In this document: piece by piece, positions 1-7,216 of the stretch
Numbering within the stretch: the stretch's first letter is position 1
Layout: each line of letters opens with the position of its first letter
Program-made: the position numbers and the translations under genes
Notes under the pieces: generated by a model
The model's input: only the letters and a program-made list of their open reading frames with translations
What the model was told of the DNA's origin: nothing
Databases searched by the model: none
DNA from: Gammaproteobacteria bacterium
GTDB lineage: Bacteria; Pseudomonadota; Gammaproteobacteria; QOAV01
Length of the DNA stretch: 11,385 bases
Assembly (NCBI GenBank): GCA_003972845.1
Contig: QOAV01000104.1
Location: forward strand, 1-11,385
Reading direction: 5' to 3'

Positions 1-966
1 AAGGACCAGTCGTTGTTCAGCAACCTGATCAAGACCAATATCTGGTCGGAGGGCTATTTCAAGCTCTACGCGGTGGACAACAAGGACGACATCATCGACC
101 AGATTCGTCTGGGCAAGGCGCGCGCCGGCCTGTATATCGGGCCGGACTTCTCCGATTTGCTGACGCAAAACAGGCAGCCCACGGTCACCCTGTATGTGGA
201 CGGCTCCATGCCGTCGCTGGCTACCGCCATGAAAAACAACGGCGGCGCCATTACCGACAAACAGGTGACCTCGGACATGTACTTCTCTGATCCCGATTCC
301 GACCCGGTGGTCATCGCCGACGACCCGTTCACGCTGGATGTGGTCACCCTGTTCAATCCCGACGCCAAGGAAACCTGGTTTTTCCTGCCCGGCGTCATCG
401 GCATACTTATCATGCAGGTCACGCTGATTCTCACCAGCATGGCGGTGGTGCGGGAAAAGGAAAATCATACGCTGGAGCAACTGCTGGTCAGTCCGGTCAC
501 CCGGCTGCAATTCATCCTCGGAAAAACCCTGCCCTATGTGCTCATCGCGCTGCTGGATTTCTATTTGATACTGGCCATGAGCTGGGCGCTGTTCGACCTG
601 CCGCAACCCCATTCCCACGGCCTGCTGGCGCTGCTGGGCGTGGCCTATATCCTCGCCATGATCGGCATGGGCGTCGCCATTTCCACCATCAGCAACACCC
701 AGCCGCAGGCGATTTTTCTGTCCATCTTCATCCTCATTCCGTCCATCATGCTGTCCGGCTTCATATTCCCCATCGAAGCCATGCCCGACTGGATTCAACC
801 AGTGGCCTGGGCGCTGCCATTTACCTATTTCGTCGAAATCATTCGTGGCCTGCTGCTGAAGCACAACAGCCTTGCCGAACTCTCACCTGCTTATCTGGCT
901 CTGGCGGGATTTGCAGTATTCTTCATTGTCGTGTCAACCATCCGGTTCAGGAAAACGCTGGATTGA
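1..966 (+). CDS. ABC-2 type transporter permease, 3' part (YhhJ/YbhR/DrrB-like exporter subunit)
   Basis: This is the C-terminal 321 residues of an inner-membrane ABC exporter permease. The reading frame is open from base 1, so the true start and the first transmembrane helix lie upstream; the ATG at 13 is internal. In window numbering, residues 1-120 form an extracytoplasmic soluble domain. Hydrophobic segments follow at about 127-150, 175-197, 207-228, 236-258 and 296-315. Family hallmarks are the conserved cytoplasmic loop VREKENHTLEQLLVSPV after the first visible helix, the LSGFIFPIEAMP stretch and the PFTYFVEIIRG motif near the end. Such permeases work with a cytoplasmic ATPase, and often with an HlyD-type membrane fusion protein, to export drugs or other hydrophobic compounds. 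Those partners would be expected upstream, outside the window. Substrate unknown. The stop is TGA at 964-966. Confidence 0.9.
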   Translation, partial: KDQSLFSNLIKTNIWSEGYFKLYAVDNKDDIIDQIRLGKARAGLYIGPDFSDLLTQNRQPTVTLYVDGSMPSLATAMKNNGGAITDKQVTSDMYFSDPDSDPVVIADDPFTLDVVTLFNPDAKETWFFLPGVIGILIMQVTLILTSMAVVREKENHTLEQLLVSPVTRLQFILGKTLPYVLIALLDFYLILAMSWALFDLPQPHSHGLLALLGVAYILAMIGMGVAISTISNTQPQAIFLSIFILIPSIMLSGFIFPIEAMPDWIQPVAWALPFTYFVEIIRGLLLKHNSLAELSPAYLALAGFAVFFIVVSTIRFRKTLD

Positions 967-1030
967 TCGTCCGGTTCCTCGTATCACATTGATTCAAGAA
1001 ACAGCTACAGCGCCTCAAGCCATCAGTACC

Positions 1031-1471
1031 ATGACTGTCATCAAGAGAATCAGAGCAGAACAAACGTACCCACTGCGACAGGAAATACTGCGGCCTCATC
1101 GCCCGGCCGTGGAATGCCGGTTTCCGAACGATTTTGATGACACAACGGCGCATTTCGGTGCGCTTGATTCGGGCCGGATCGTGGGCATTCTGTCTGTCTA
1201 TCTGGCGTCGAATGAGCAACTGGGTATCGCACACAGCTGGCAACTGCGGGCCATGGCGACCAGCGAGGATCACAGAGGAAAGGGCCTGGGCCTGAGGTTG
1301 CTCGAAGCGGCGGAATCTTATGTTTCAGCACAGGGCGGAAAGTGCATCTGGGCGAATGCCCGTCTGCATGCGCTGGGATTCTACAAGAAAGCGGGATACG
1401 CCGCGCATGGCGAGCGCTTTCATATAGCACATGTTGGCCCCCACGTTCTGGTAACGAGGATGCTGAACTGA
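1031..1471 (+). CDS. GNAT family N-acetyltransferase
   Basis: A 146-residue single-domain acetyltransferase of the GNAT fold, predicted to move an acetyl group from acetyl-CoA to an amine. The acetyl-CoA pyrophosphate-binding signature is HRGKGLGLRLLEAAE at about residues 78-92, with the preceding strand LRAMAT. The C-terminal LGFYKKAGY element, typical of motif B, is also present. I chose the ATG at 1031 because the protein then begins MTVIKRIRAEQTYPLRQEILRP, the usual N-terminus of small GNATs of this type. The frame is open further upstream, but no better start or clear ribosome binding site is visible. It lies 64 bases after the ABC permease on the same strand and may be co-transcribed with it. 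The acceptor substrate cannot be read from the sequence. Confidence 0.85.
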   Translation: MTVIKRIRAEQTYPLRQEILRPHRPAVECRFPNDFDDTTAHFGALDSGRIVGILSVYLASNEQLGIAHSWQLRAMATSEDHRGKGLGLRLLEAAESYVSAQGGKCIWANARLHALGFYKKAGYAAHGERFHIAHVGPHVLVTRMLN

Positions 1472-1478
1472 AGCGCCC

Positions 1479-1491
1479 TGCTCCGGGAGCA
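1479..1491. terminator. Short palindrome between convergent genes, possible weak bidirectional terminator
   Basis: The palindrome TGCTCCGGGAGCA forms a 5-bp stem with a 3-base loop, 8 bases past the GNAT stop and 27 bases past the stop of the convergent outer-membrane gene. A second GC-rich palindrome (CCCCGGGG) lies just to its right at about 1499-1507. There is no clear T-run on either strand, so a terminator role rests only on position between convergent genes. Confidence 0.25.
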
Positions 1492-1517
1492 TCTTGCGCC
1501 CCGGGGGTCTGTCGGTT

Positions 1518-2048
1518 TCAGAACCCGATGCCGAATCCGGCGCGTATACTGACAGGGTCCGAGTACGGACTGTCGTCATCATCGTAGTTGAAGTTGTACA
1601 ACACAGTCAGTATGAACGAGGCGTTCCGGCTCAGGGGCGCGCTGTATCCTGCACCGGCCAGTACGCTGTTGAAATCGGTGCGTTCCGAGGACCCATCGGT
1701 GAAAAAGCGCTCGTAGTTGAGATGTTCCAGATCGGCTTCGAGAAAGAAACCACGGGTCAGGCGGTAGCGGCCAAACAGGGTGGCGCCGTAATCGTCGGCA
1801 TCGTATTCCACGGCGCCGCGCTTGTCGGTGGTATGGCGATACATGACGCTGACTCCGGTGGAGACTTTCGGTGTCAGGTGTACGCCAACCATGGGCGCCA
1901 CTTCGACAAAACTGTAATCGTTGCCGAGCCCAAGCCCCAGACCACCGCCGTAGAACAGGTTTGAGTCGCCGGCGGTGGCGCCCAGCGATACTGCTTCGGC
2001 AGCGCTGCAGGCCATGATCAAGGATGCAGCCAGCAGGGTTTGTTTCAT
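1518..2048 (-). CDS. Small outer-membrane beta-barrel protein
   Basis: A 176-residue predicted outer-membrane protein. A signal peptide covers residues 1-19 (hydrophobic LLAASLIMA, cleavage likely after AEA). The mature part is rich in alternating hydrophobic and aromatic segments separated by glycines and acidic turns, and it ends in phenylalanine, the usual C-terminal signal for the BAM insertion machinery. An acidic YDDDDSPYSDP turn sits just before the last strand. The length suits a barrel of about eight strands of the OmpA/OmpW-like superfamily, but I do not recognise a named member. I start at the ATG at 2048, which has AAGGAG six bases upstream; an in-frame TTG at 2054 is too close to that site. 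It begins 31 bases after dsbB stops, so it is probably the last gene of that operon. Confidence 0.75.
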   Translation of the reverse strand: MKQTLLAASLIMACSAAEAVSLGATAGDSNLFYGGGLGLGLGNDYSFVEVAPMVGVHLTPKVSTGVSVMYRHTTDKRGAVEYDADDYGATLFGRYRLTRGFFLEADLEHLNYERFFTDGSSERTDFNSVLAGAGYSAPLSRNASFILTVLYNFNYDDDDSPYSDPVSIRAGFGIGF

Positions 2049-2054
2049 GGTCAA

Positions 2055-2060
2055 CTCCTT
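2055..2060 (-). promoter_or_regulatory. Ribosome binding site deciding the start of the outer-membrane barrel gene
   Basis: On the minus strand AAGGAG is followed by the six bases TTGACC and then ATG (2048). This strong Shine-Dalgarno match places the start at 2048 rather than at the TTG at 2054. It is also one of the best ribosome sites in the block, suggesting that the barrel protein is made at a higher level than the upstream overlapped genes. Confidence 0.7.
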
Positions 2061-2079
2061 TTAACGTGTTGAAATACGA

Positions 2080-2562
2080 TCAGCGGGCTCTTTTGCCGAA
2101 CAGCACCCACAAAGAGAACAGCAAAAAGCCGATAAACGCGATCAGTGTCCAGCCCGGAATACTGAGTCCAAGGAAGCGCCAGACCACTTCGCCGCATTCG
2201 CCGCTGCCGGTGAAAACTTCATGGATAACCTTGTTCAGCGGCATGATATCGAGCATATAGTCCAGCCCCGCGCCGCAAGCCGGGCGCTGGTCTTCGGGCA
2301 AATGCTGCAGCCACAGATGGCGGCTGGCGATGCCGATGCCGGTCAGGGCAACCGCCGTGCCAAGAAATCCGTATACGCGGCGGCCGAAGCCTTTCGGGGT
2401 GTGCAGGGCCGCCAACAGAAACACCAGGCCGAAAGCCATCACCGTAATGCGCTGGAAGATACACAGCGGGCACGGTTCCAGTTCCCTGACAAATTGAAAA
2501 TAAAACGCCACGCCCATCATCGCCAGACACACCAGAAATGCAGCCCAGTACCATTTTCTCAT
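2080..2562 (-). CDS. dsbB: Disulfide bond formation protein B (quinone-dependent DsbA oxidase)
   Basis: A 160-residue inner-membrane protein that reoxidises periplasmic DsbA and passes the electrons to ubiquinone or menaquinone. Four hydrophobic segments are visible at about residues 5-23, 40-54, 64-80 and 133-155. The first periplasmic loop carries the C31-P-L-C34 pair, directly followed by the conserved FQR (R38, matching the quinone-site Arg48 of E. coli DsbB). The second loop carries C96 and C123, matching E. coli C104 and C130. All four redox cysteines are present, so the protein should be active. The length is normal for the shorter Pseudomonas-type DsbB. Its ATG overlaps the stop of the upstream halogenase-like gene (ATGA, 2559-2562), which indicates translational coupling. 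No dsbA is in the window. Confidence 0.95.
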   Translation of the reverse strand: MRKWYWAAFLVCLAMMGVAFYFQFVRELEPCPLCIFQRITVMAFGLVFLLAALHTPKGFGRRVYGFLGTAVALTGIGIASRHLWLQHLPEDQRPACGAGLDYMLDIMPLNKVIHEVFTGSGECGEVVWRFLGLSIPGWTLIAFIGFLLFSLWVLFGKRAR

Positions 2563-3797
2563 GCTTGTTCCACTCCTTTGCCAACCATTTCGGCCATGGA
2601 TTTGAGGGACTGGTCAGCATACCTGGCGAAGGGATTGGTTTCGTCCCAGGCGTAACCGGCCAGCACCGAACAGATTTTTTTCTTGATGTTTTCGGCGCGG
2701 GTGTTGGTGAGGAAGATTTTCTGCAAATCTCCCGCATACCAGCTTTTCACATAAGCGCGAAAGGCATCCACACCGGACATCACATAGTCGGCATATTCTT
2801 TCTCGAAATCGACTTCTTCCCCGCGCAGATAACGGCCGACCACTTGCTGCGCCCGCCAGGAAGACTCCACCGCCACGGTCACCCCGGAAGAAAACACGGG
2901 GTCGAGAAACTCCGACGCATTGCCGGTGAGTATGTAGCGATCGCCATACAGTTGCCTGATGCCTTTGGAATAGCCTTCCAGACGGCGCGGCTTGTCCCAG
3001 ACAAATTGCATATCGGCCAGACGTTTTTTCAACGATGGCTCCTGCAACAATAATTTGCGCAAAATTTCTTCATCCGTGCCCTGCTCCGCCTCGAAAACAG
3101 CGGGATCGGCAACAACGCCCACCGAAGTTTCACCGTTTGAAAACGGGATTACCCAGATCCAGCCGCCCTGCTTCAGAGTGACGATCCAGATATAGCCTTC
3201 ATCGTCGCCCGCCGGGCGCTGGTCGCCGGTGACGCGATTGAACAGCGCCATGCGGTATTTCAGATCGGAGGTTTCCTCCAGATCCAGCAGGCGCGCCAGC
3301 ACCCGGCCATAGCCGCTGCCGTCGATGACAAATTTCGCCCGCGCCTGCTGCTGCGCGCCGCTGTCGAGATCAGTAAAGCTGACGGTGACGCCATCTTCAT
3401 CGAAGTCAACGGCGGTTACATCATGCTCATAGCGCACGTCCGCTCCCTTGCCGGCGGCGGATCTGGCCAGCACGGTATCGAAATCCTCGCGCGGCACCTG
3501 CCAGCTGTGACCCCAGCCTTGAGCCGAAGTTTCACGGAAATTGAACTGTACGCGGTCATCGCCCTGCCAGAATACGGCGCCGTGCTTGATGATGAAACCC
3601 GCCGCCTCGGCGTCTTCCAGCATGCCCGCTTTCGACAGGATTTCGTTGGTGCGCGGCAACAGCGATTCGCCGATGACGAAACGCGGAAACCGGGTCTTTT
3701 CCAGCATCAGCACATCAAAGCCCTGATTTCTCAGTCCGGCCGCGGCCACCGAGCCGGCTGGGCCGGCGCCGATCACCACCACATCTGTTTGCAACAT
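2559..3797 (-). CDS. Flavin-dependent halogenase-like NAD(P)/FAD oxidoreductase
   Basis: A 412-residue cytoplasmic FAD enzyme of the tryptophan-halogenase / geranylgeranyl-reductase superfamily. The N-terminal dinucleotide fold has GAGPAG at residues 10-15, and the FPR-x-VIGESLLPRT motif is at 37-50. K71 lies in IKHGAVFW, the position of the catalytic lysine in phenolic flavin halogenases. The halogenase signature WxWxIP is intact (W213-I-W-V-I-P218). The second signature, FxxPxxSxG, appears as F297-L-D-P-V-F-S-S-G305 in the FAD-binding region. These motifs favour halogenase chemistry (FADH2, O2 and halide giving a halogenated product) over plain hydroxylation, but related oxidoreductases of unknown reaction share them. 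The start at 3797 is preceded by AAAGGGG. The gene lies 11 bases after the patatin gene and overlaps dsbB by 4 bases. No flavin reductase is nearby, and the substrate is unknown. Confidence 0.8.
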   Translation of the reverse strand: MLQTDVVVIGAGPAGSVAAAGLRNQGFDVLMLEKTRFPRFVIGESLLPRTNEILSKAGMLEDAEAAGFIIKHGAVFWQGDDRVQFNFRETSAQGWGHSWQVPREDFDTVLARSAAGKGADVRYEHDVTAVDFDEDGVTVSFTDLDSGAQQQARAKFVIDGSGYGRVLARLLDLEETSDLKYRMALFNRVTGDQRPAGDDEGYIWIVTLKQGGWIWVIPFSNGETSVGVVADPAVFEAEQGTDEEILRKLLLQEPSLKKRLADMQFVWDKPRRLEGYSKGIRQLYGDRYILTGNASEFLDPVFSSGVTVAVESSWRAQQVVGRYLRGEEVDFEKEYADYVMSGVDAFRAYVKSWYAGDLQKIFLTNTRAENIKKKICSVLAGYAWDETNPFARYADQSLKSMAEMVGKGVEQA

Positions 3798-3808
3798 TTA
3801 TCGCCCCT

Positions 3809-5152
3809 TTATTGTACGTCTTTCAGCCAGCGCTGGTATTCCGGATTGTTCCGCAACAGCCGGCCACCAACCTCGATTAATTTGTCCACCTGATCCTGCT
3901 CCAGCGAAAAGCTGGTGGGAATCTCCTGCATGGCTTCGCGCTCGGCTTTTTCCAGCTGATCGAAGCTGAGATAGATGATATGGAAATCACGATTTTCTTT
4001 CAGATCCTTCCATTCCTGCATCTGTGAACGCAGCAGTTCAAGGGTCTCGAAATTGATCTGCTCCAGCGGCATGGAGGTGGCATTCGACACCACGACGTCG
4101 GTGGGCGGCTCGCCGGGAAAACGATCCCATTTCGCCGCCGATTTGGTGGCGGCATCCACCACGATGAAAATGATGCGGTCGGTGCTGTTCTTGCCGCGCA
4201 CGTTCAGCGAATGTTCCAGCGAGCCGGCGCGAATGCTGCGGGCAATGGAAGCGCGCACACCCAGATTGTCCACCAGCCCGCCATCCAGCAAATGGATATA
4301 CCGGCGCTGGCCGGGGTTCATGTAGGACATGAAGGTGACTGCTTCACGGTAGCGGCGCCCATTGCTGTGCTTCTGCTTCAGCGCTTCGATTACCCATTCC
4401 GGCACGGTATGCGGGCATTGATCGGCATAGTTGCGCAGGGTAATCGGGCTGAAAATCACCGGTACCGCCGAAGATGCCGCCACCGCCCGCGCCACAGTAA
4501 TGGATTCAGGGTCAGTACAGATCAGATTGAGCCGGGCGGCGGAAAAACCGAAACGCGCGCCACGACCAAAGTCCGCCGCGTTGATTTCCACATAGGGGCC
4601 ATTCCTGTCGATCAACTCATCCAGGTTTTTCTTTCTGAAAACAAAGCGGTGATAATAGTCCGCCACGCCATCGGAGCGTCCGTACAACGGCGACAACAGG
4701 CGCTTGACCATGTCCACACTGATGAGCCAGGAAGTCAGGCCGTGCTCGATATCCTTGCGCAGAAAGACTTTTTCGAAATCATCAAAAATGGCGTCACCGA
4801 ACAAGCCATAATAAGCCGCGGTAAAACTGCCGCCGGATACCGAGGATATATAGTCTATTTCATCCAGCAGTCGCCGCTCCGACCGGTTGCGGCCGATGCG
4901 GGCGTGAGTGTTTTTCAGCTCCTGCAGTACGCCGTAGGACAGCGCAGCCGCGCGCGTGCCGCCGCCGGAAAAACTCATCAGAAACAGGGTCTTGTCTGAT
5001 CGCTGCGGCAGTTTTTCCGCCGCTTCGGCGGTTTTTTTCGCACCCGGCTCGAGCGGCTGGTTCAGCTCGTAGCGAGCATTCATACTCGCGCAGCCGACCA
5101 GCAACGCCGGCAGTAACAGCAGAATGACATGTTTGATCGTGAGCGGTTTCAT
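3809..5152 (-). CDS. Patatin-like phospholipase, outer-membrane-type lipoprotein
   Basis: A 447-residue predicted lipid acyl hydrolase. The signal peptide ends in the lipobox L18-V-G-C21, giving a lipoprotein; residue +2 is Ala, so there is no inner-membrane retention signal and sorting to the outer membrane is expected. The patatin fold shows the glycine-rich oxyanion loop G63-G-G-T-R67, the nucleophile elbow S104-V-S106-G-G108 with S106 as the likely nucleophile, and the partner aspartate in D290-G-G. The elbow has Ser in place of the first Gly of GxSxG. The catalytic Ser-Asp dyad is complete. Besides the lipidated C21 the mature protein has exactly two cysteines (C212, C246), which could form a disulfide. 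The start ATG overlaps the stop of the upstream membrane gene (ATGA, 5149-5152). Likely substrates are phospholipids or other acyl esters of the envelope. Confidence 0.88.
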   Translation of the reverse strand: MKPLTIKHVILLLLPALLVGCASMNARYELNQPLEPGAKKTAEAAEKLPQRSDKTLFLMSFSGGGTRAAALSYGVLQELKNTHARIGRNRSERRLLDEIDYISSVSGGSFTAAYYGLFGDAIFDDFEKVFLRKDIEHGLTSWLISVDMVKRLLSPLYGRSDGVADYYHRFVFRKKNLDELIDRNGPYVEINAADFGRGARFGFSAARLNLICTDPESITVARAVAASSAVPVIFSPITLRNYADQCPHTVPEWVIEALKQKHSNGRRYREAVTFMSYMNPGQRRYIHLLDGGLVDNLGVRASIARSIRAGSLEHSLNVRGKNSTDRIIFIVVDAATKSAAKWDRFPGEPPTDVVVSNATSMPLEQINFETLELLRSQMQEWKDLKENRDFHIIYLSFDQLEKAEREAMQEIPTSFSLEQDQVDKLIEVGGRLLRNNPEYQRWLKDVQ

Positions 5153-5805
5153 GGCTGCCTGCTTGCCCTGGCATCGTCGGTCTCACCAGCGCCTTCCGGC
5201 AATGGCCCTCCTGCCAGTTTTTCAATCTGCTCATCATGCAGGCGGCTGAGACTGACCAGAGCGACTATGGCCCCTAGCAAGGCATACATCATGTCGGACT
5301 GGGTATCCCAGATATAACCCTGGGTTCCAAGAAAAGCCGTGGCGGAGTCGCCGGACAATACCGCCACCCACCATTCGATCAATTCGTAGAAAGCGCTGAA
5401 GGCCAGGCAAATGCAGATGACGATGAAAGCCAGCCAGCCGCCGCGCTTGACCACCTGTTTTCGAATCAGTATTTCACGCGCAAGGATGGCCGGCTCGAAA
5501 CCCTGCATGAAATGGCCCAGTTTGTCATAATTGTTGCGCGTCTGGTGCAGGGCATCCCTGATCCAGTCAAACAGCGGCACTTCGGCATAGGTGTAGTGAC
5601 CGCCCACCATCAGGATAATGCTGTGAATCAGTATCAGAAAATACAGCAACGGTGTCAGCGGAAAGCTTTTGCGGGTCCATATCAGCAGCACCAAACCTAT
5701 CAGGGCCGGCGCCACTTCCAGAGCCCAGGTTGCCAGGTCTTTGGGATTGATGGCTGACCATATCAACACACTGAAATAGATCACCAGCCAGATTGCTGTT
5801 TTCAT
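5149..5805 (-). CDS. DUF2238 / YjdF-like inner-membrane protein
   Basis: A 218-residue integral membrane protein whose core matches the DUF2238 family (E. coli YjdF), for which I know no established function. Hydrophobic helices lie at about residues 4-19, 27-43, 50-68, 124-140 and 172-187, and the tail is hydrophilic and probably cytoplasmic. The conserved family segments are GGHYTYAEVP (68-77), NYDKLGHFMQGF (92-103), FYELIEWW (139-146) and GTQGYIWDTQSDM (160-172). They concentrate His, Asp and Glu residues near the membrane surface (H61, H70, E75, D94, H98, E141, E144, D167, D171), as if to form a metal or catalytic site; that is inference. It is the first gene of the five-gene cluster, begins 55 bases after hslU, and its stop overlaps the patatin start by four bases. 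Confidence 0.85.
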   Translation of the reverse strand: MKTAIWLVIYFSVLIWSAINPKDLATWALEVAPALIGLVLLIWTRKSFPLTPLLYFLILIHSIILMVGGHYTYAEVPLFDWIRDALHQTRNNYDKLGHFMQGFEPAILAREILIRKQVVKRGGWLAFIVICICLAFSAFYELIEWWVAVLSGDSATAFLGTQGYIWDTQSDMMYALLGAIVALVSLSRLHDEQIEKLAGGPLPEGAGETDDARASRQP

Positions 5806-5816
5806 GGGTTACGGAA

Positions 5817-5821
5817 CCTCC
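5817..5821 (-). promoter_or_regulatory. Ribosome binding site of the DUF2238 gene
   Basis: GGAGG on the minus strand lies 11 bases before the ATG at 5805. The spacing is slightly long, but it is the only Shine-Dalgarno-like site before this start. A fresh ribosome site after hslU marks the beginning of a new translational unit. Confidence 0.5.
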
Positions 5822-5843
5822 GATCCGGGTTTGGATGACTCCC

Positions 5844-5862
5844 AGGAGCCTGCCAGACTCCT
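5844..5862 (-). terminator. Hairpin at the end of hslU, possible weak terminator or processing site
   Basis: On the minus strand AGGAGTC-TGGCA-GGCTCCT can form a 7-bp stem (one G-T pair) with a 5-base loop, overlapping the hslU stop codon. No T-run follows, so read-through into the DUF2238 gene remains likely. It may act as a partial terminator or as an mRNA stability element between the protease operon and the envelope cluster. Confidence 0.3.
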
Positions 5863-7210
5863 AGAGTATATACCGAGCGAGGTCTTCATCGCTGGCCAGG
5901 TCGGATAAATGCTCGTCCACATAGGCCGCATCAATGGTAAGGGACTGGCCGGACTGGTCTGACGCCTCGAAGGAAATGGTTTCCAGCAAACGCTCCATCA
6001 CCGTGTGCAATCGCCGGGCGCCGATGTTTTCGGTGGTTTCATTCACCTGCCAGGCTATTTCGGCGATGCGCTCGACACCGTCGGCAGCGAACTGAAGATC
6101 AAAATTTTCTGTCGCCATCAGAGACTGGTATTGTTCGGTGAGCGAGGCATCCGGCTCCGTGAGTATGCGCACAAAGTCGTCGGAACTGAGCGCTGACAGC
6201 TCCACCCGAATGGGCAGCCGGCCCTGCAGTTCGGGAATAAGATCAGATGGTTTGGACAAGTGAAACGCGCCGGAAGCAATGAACAGTATGTGATCGGTTT
6301 TCACCATACCGTATTTGGTGGACACCGTGGAGCCCTCCACCAGCGGCAGCAGGTCGCGCTGCACGCCTTCGCGGGAAACCTCGCCGCCTTTGGACTCCGA
6401 ACCGCCTACCACCTTGTCCAGTTCGTCGAGAAAAACGATGCCATTCTGCTCGGCCTGCTCCACGGCAGACAGTTTGATCTCTTCCTCATTCACCAGTTTG
6501 GCCGCTTCCTCGTCGAGCAAGTGCTTCATGGCCTCACGAATTTTCAGCTTGCGCGTATGAGTCTTTCCGCGTGAAACGTTCTGGAACATGTCCTGAATCT
6601 GGCCGGAGATTTCTTCCATTCCCGGCGGCCCGAAAATCTCCATGCCGGGCGCTGTCGCGGCCAGATCAATTTCGATTTCCTGCTCGTCCAGCTCGCCATT
6701 CTGCAATTTCTGACGGAACCGCTTGCGCGCCGCGCCTTCTTGCGCCGGTTTGTCGTTGTTCAGATCGTCCCAGCCGGGCGCCGTTTCGCGGGCCGGAGGC
6801 AGCAGCACATCCAGTATCCGGTCTTCGGCGCCGGAAACGGCCTGGCCGCGCTTTTTTTCCATCTCGTCTTCACGCACTTTTTTGATGGACATCTCCACCA
6901 GATCGCGGATGATCGAGTCCACTTCGCGCCCGACATAACCAACTTCGGTGAATTTTGTCGCCTCCACCTTGATGAACGGAGCATTGGCCAGGCGCGCCAG
7001 GCGGCGGGCTATTTCGGTCTTGCCCACGCCCGTGGGGCCGATCATCAATATGTTTTTCGGGGTGATTTCACGCCGCAGCTCGTCATCCGGCACCTGCATC
7101 CTGCGCCAGCGGTTGCGCAAGGCGATGGCCACGGCTTTTTTGGCCTGCGGCTGACCGACAATATGCTTGTCCAGTTCCTGGACGATTTCACGGGGAGTCA
7201 TTTGAGACAT
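5861..7210 (-). CDS. hslU: ATP-dependent protease HslUV, ATPase/unfoldase subunit HslU (ClpY)
   Basis: A 449-residue AAA+ unfoldase that forms hexamers, unfolds substrate proteins and threads them into the HslV peptidase chamber. Visible features are Walker A G58-P-T-G-V-G-K-T65, the substrate-gripping pore loop G91-Y-V-G94, the inserted I-domain (about residues 110-240), Walker B I258-V-F-L-D-E263, and the C-terminal tail ending EDLARYIL that docks into HslV. The N-terminus [20 protein letters not shown] closely matches E. coli HslU, which fixes the start at 7210. The length is close to the E. coli protein (443). It starts six bases after hslV stops and has no clear Shine-Dalgarno of its own, so translational coupling to hslV is likely. 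Confidence 0.98.
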   Translation of the reverse strand: MSQMTPREIVQELDKHIVGQPQAKKAVAIALRNRWRRMQVPDDELRREITPKNILMIGPTGVGKTEIARRLARLANAPFIKVEATKFTEVGYVGREVDSIIRDLVEMSIKKVREDEMEKKRGQAVSGAEDRILDVLLPPARETAPGWDDLNNDKPAQEGAARKRFRQKLQNGELDEQEIEIDLAATAPGMEIFGPPGMEEISGQIQDMFQNVSRGKTHTRKLKIREAMKHLLDEEAAKLVNEEEIKLSAVEQAEQNGIVFLDELDKVVGGSESKGGEVSREGVQRDLLPLVEGSTVSTKYGMVKTDHILFIASGAFHLSKPSDLIPELQGRLPIRVELSALSSDDFVRILTEPDASLTEQYQSLMATENFDLQFAADGVERIAEIAWQVNETTENIGARRLHTVMERLLETISFEASDQSGQSLTIDAAYVDEHLSDLASDEDLARYIL

Positions 7211-7216
7211 TGGGCG

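Noticed and set aside
955..982. Short direct repeat TCCGGTTC around the permease stop (about 941-948 and 970-977)
   Set aside because: An eight-base repeat at this spacing is expected by chance in GC-rich sequence and has no element-like flanks.
872..1030. Upstream extension of the GNAT frame starting inside the ABC permease gene
   Set aside because: The extra 53 residues are out-of-frame permease sequence with no GNAT similarity; the domain begins naturally at the ATG at 1031.
4211..4999. Plus-strand open frame of 262 codons opposite the patatin gene
   Set aside because: Antisense to conserved patatin catalytic motifs, with no recognisable domain or ribosome site.
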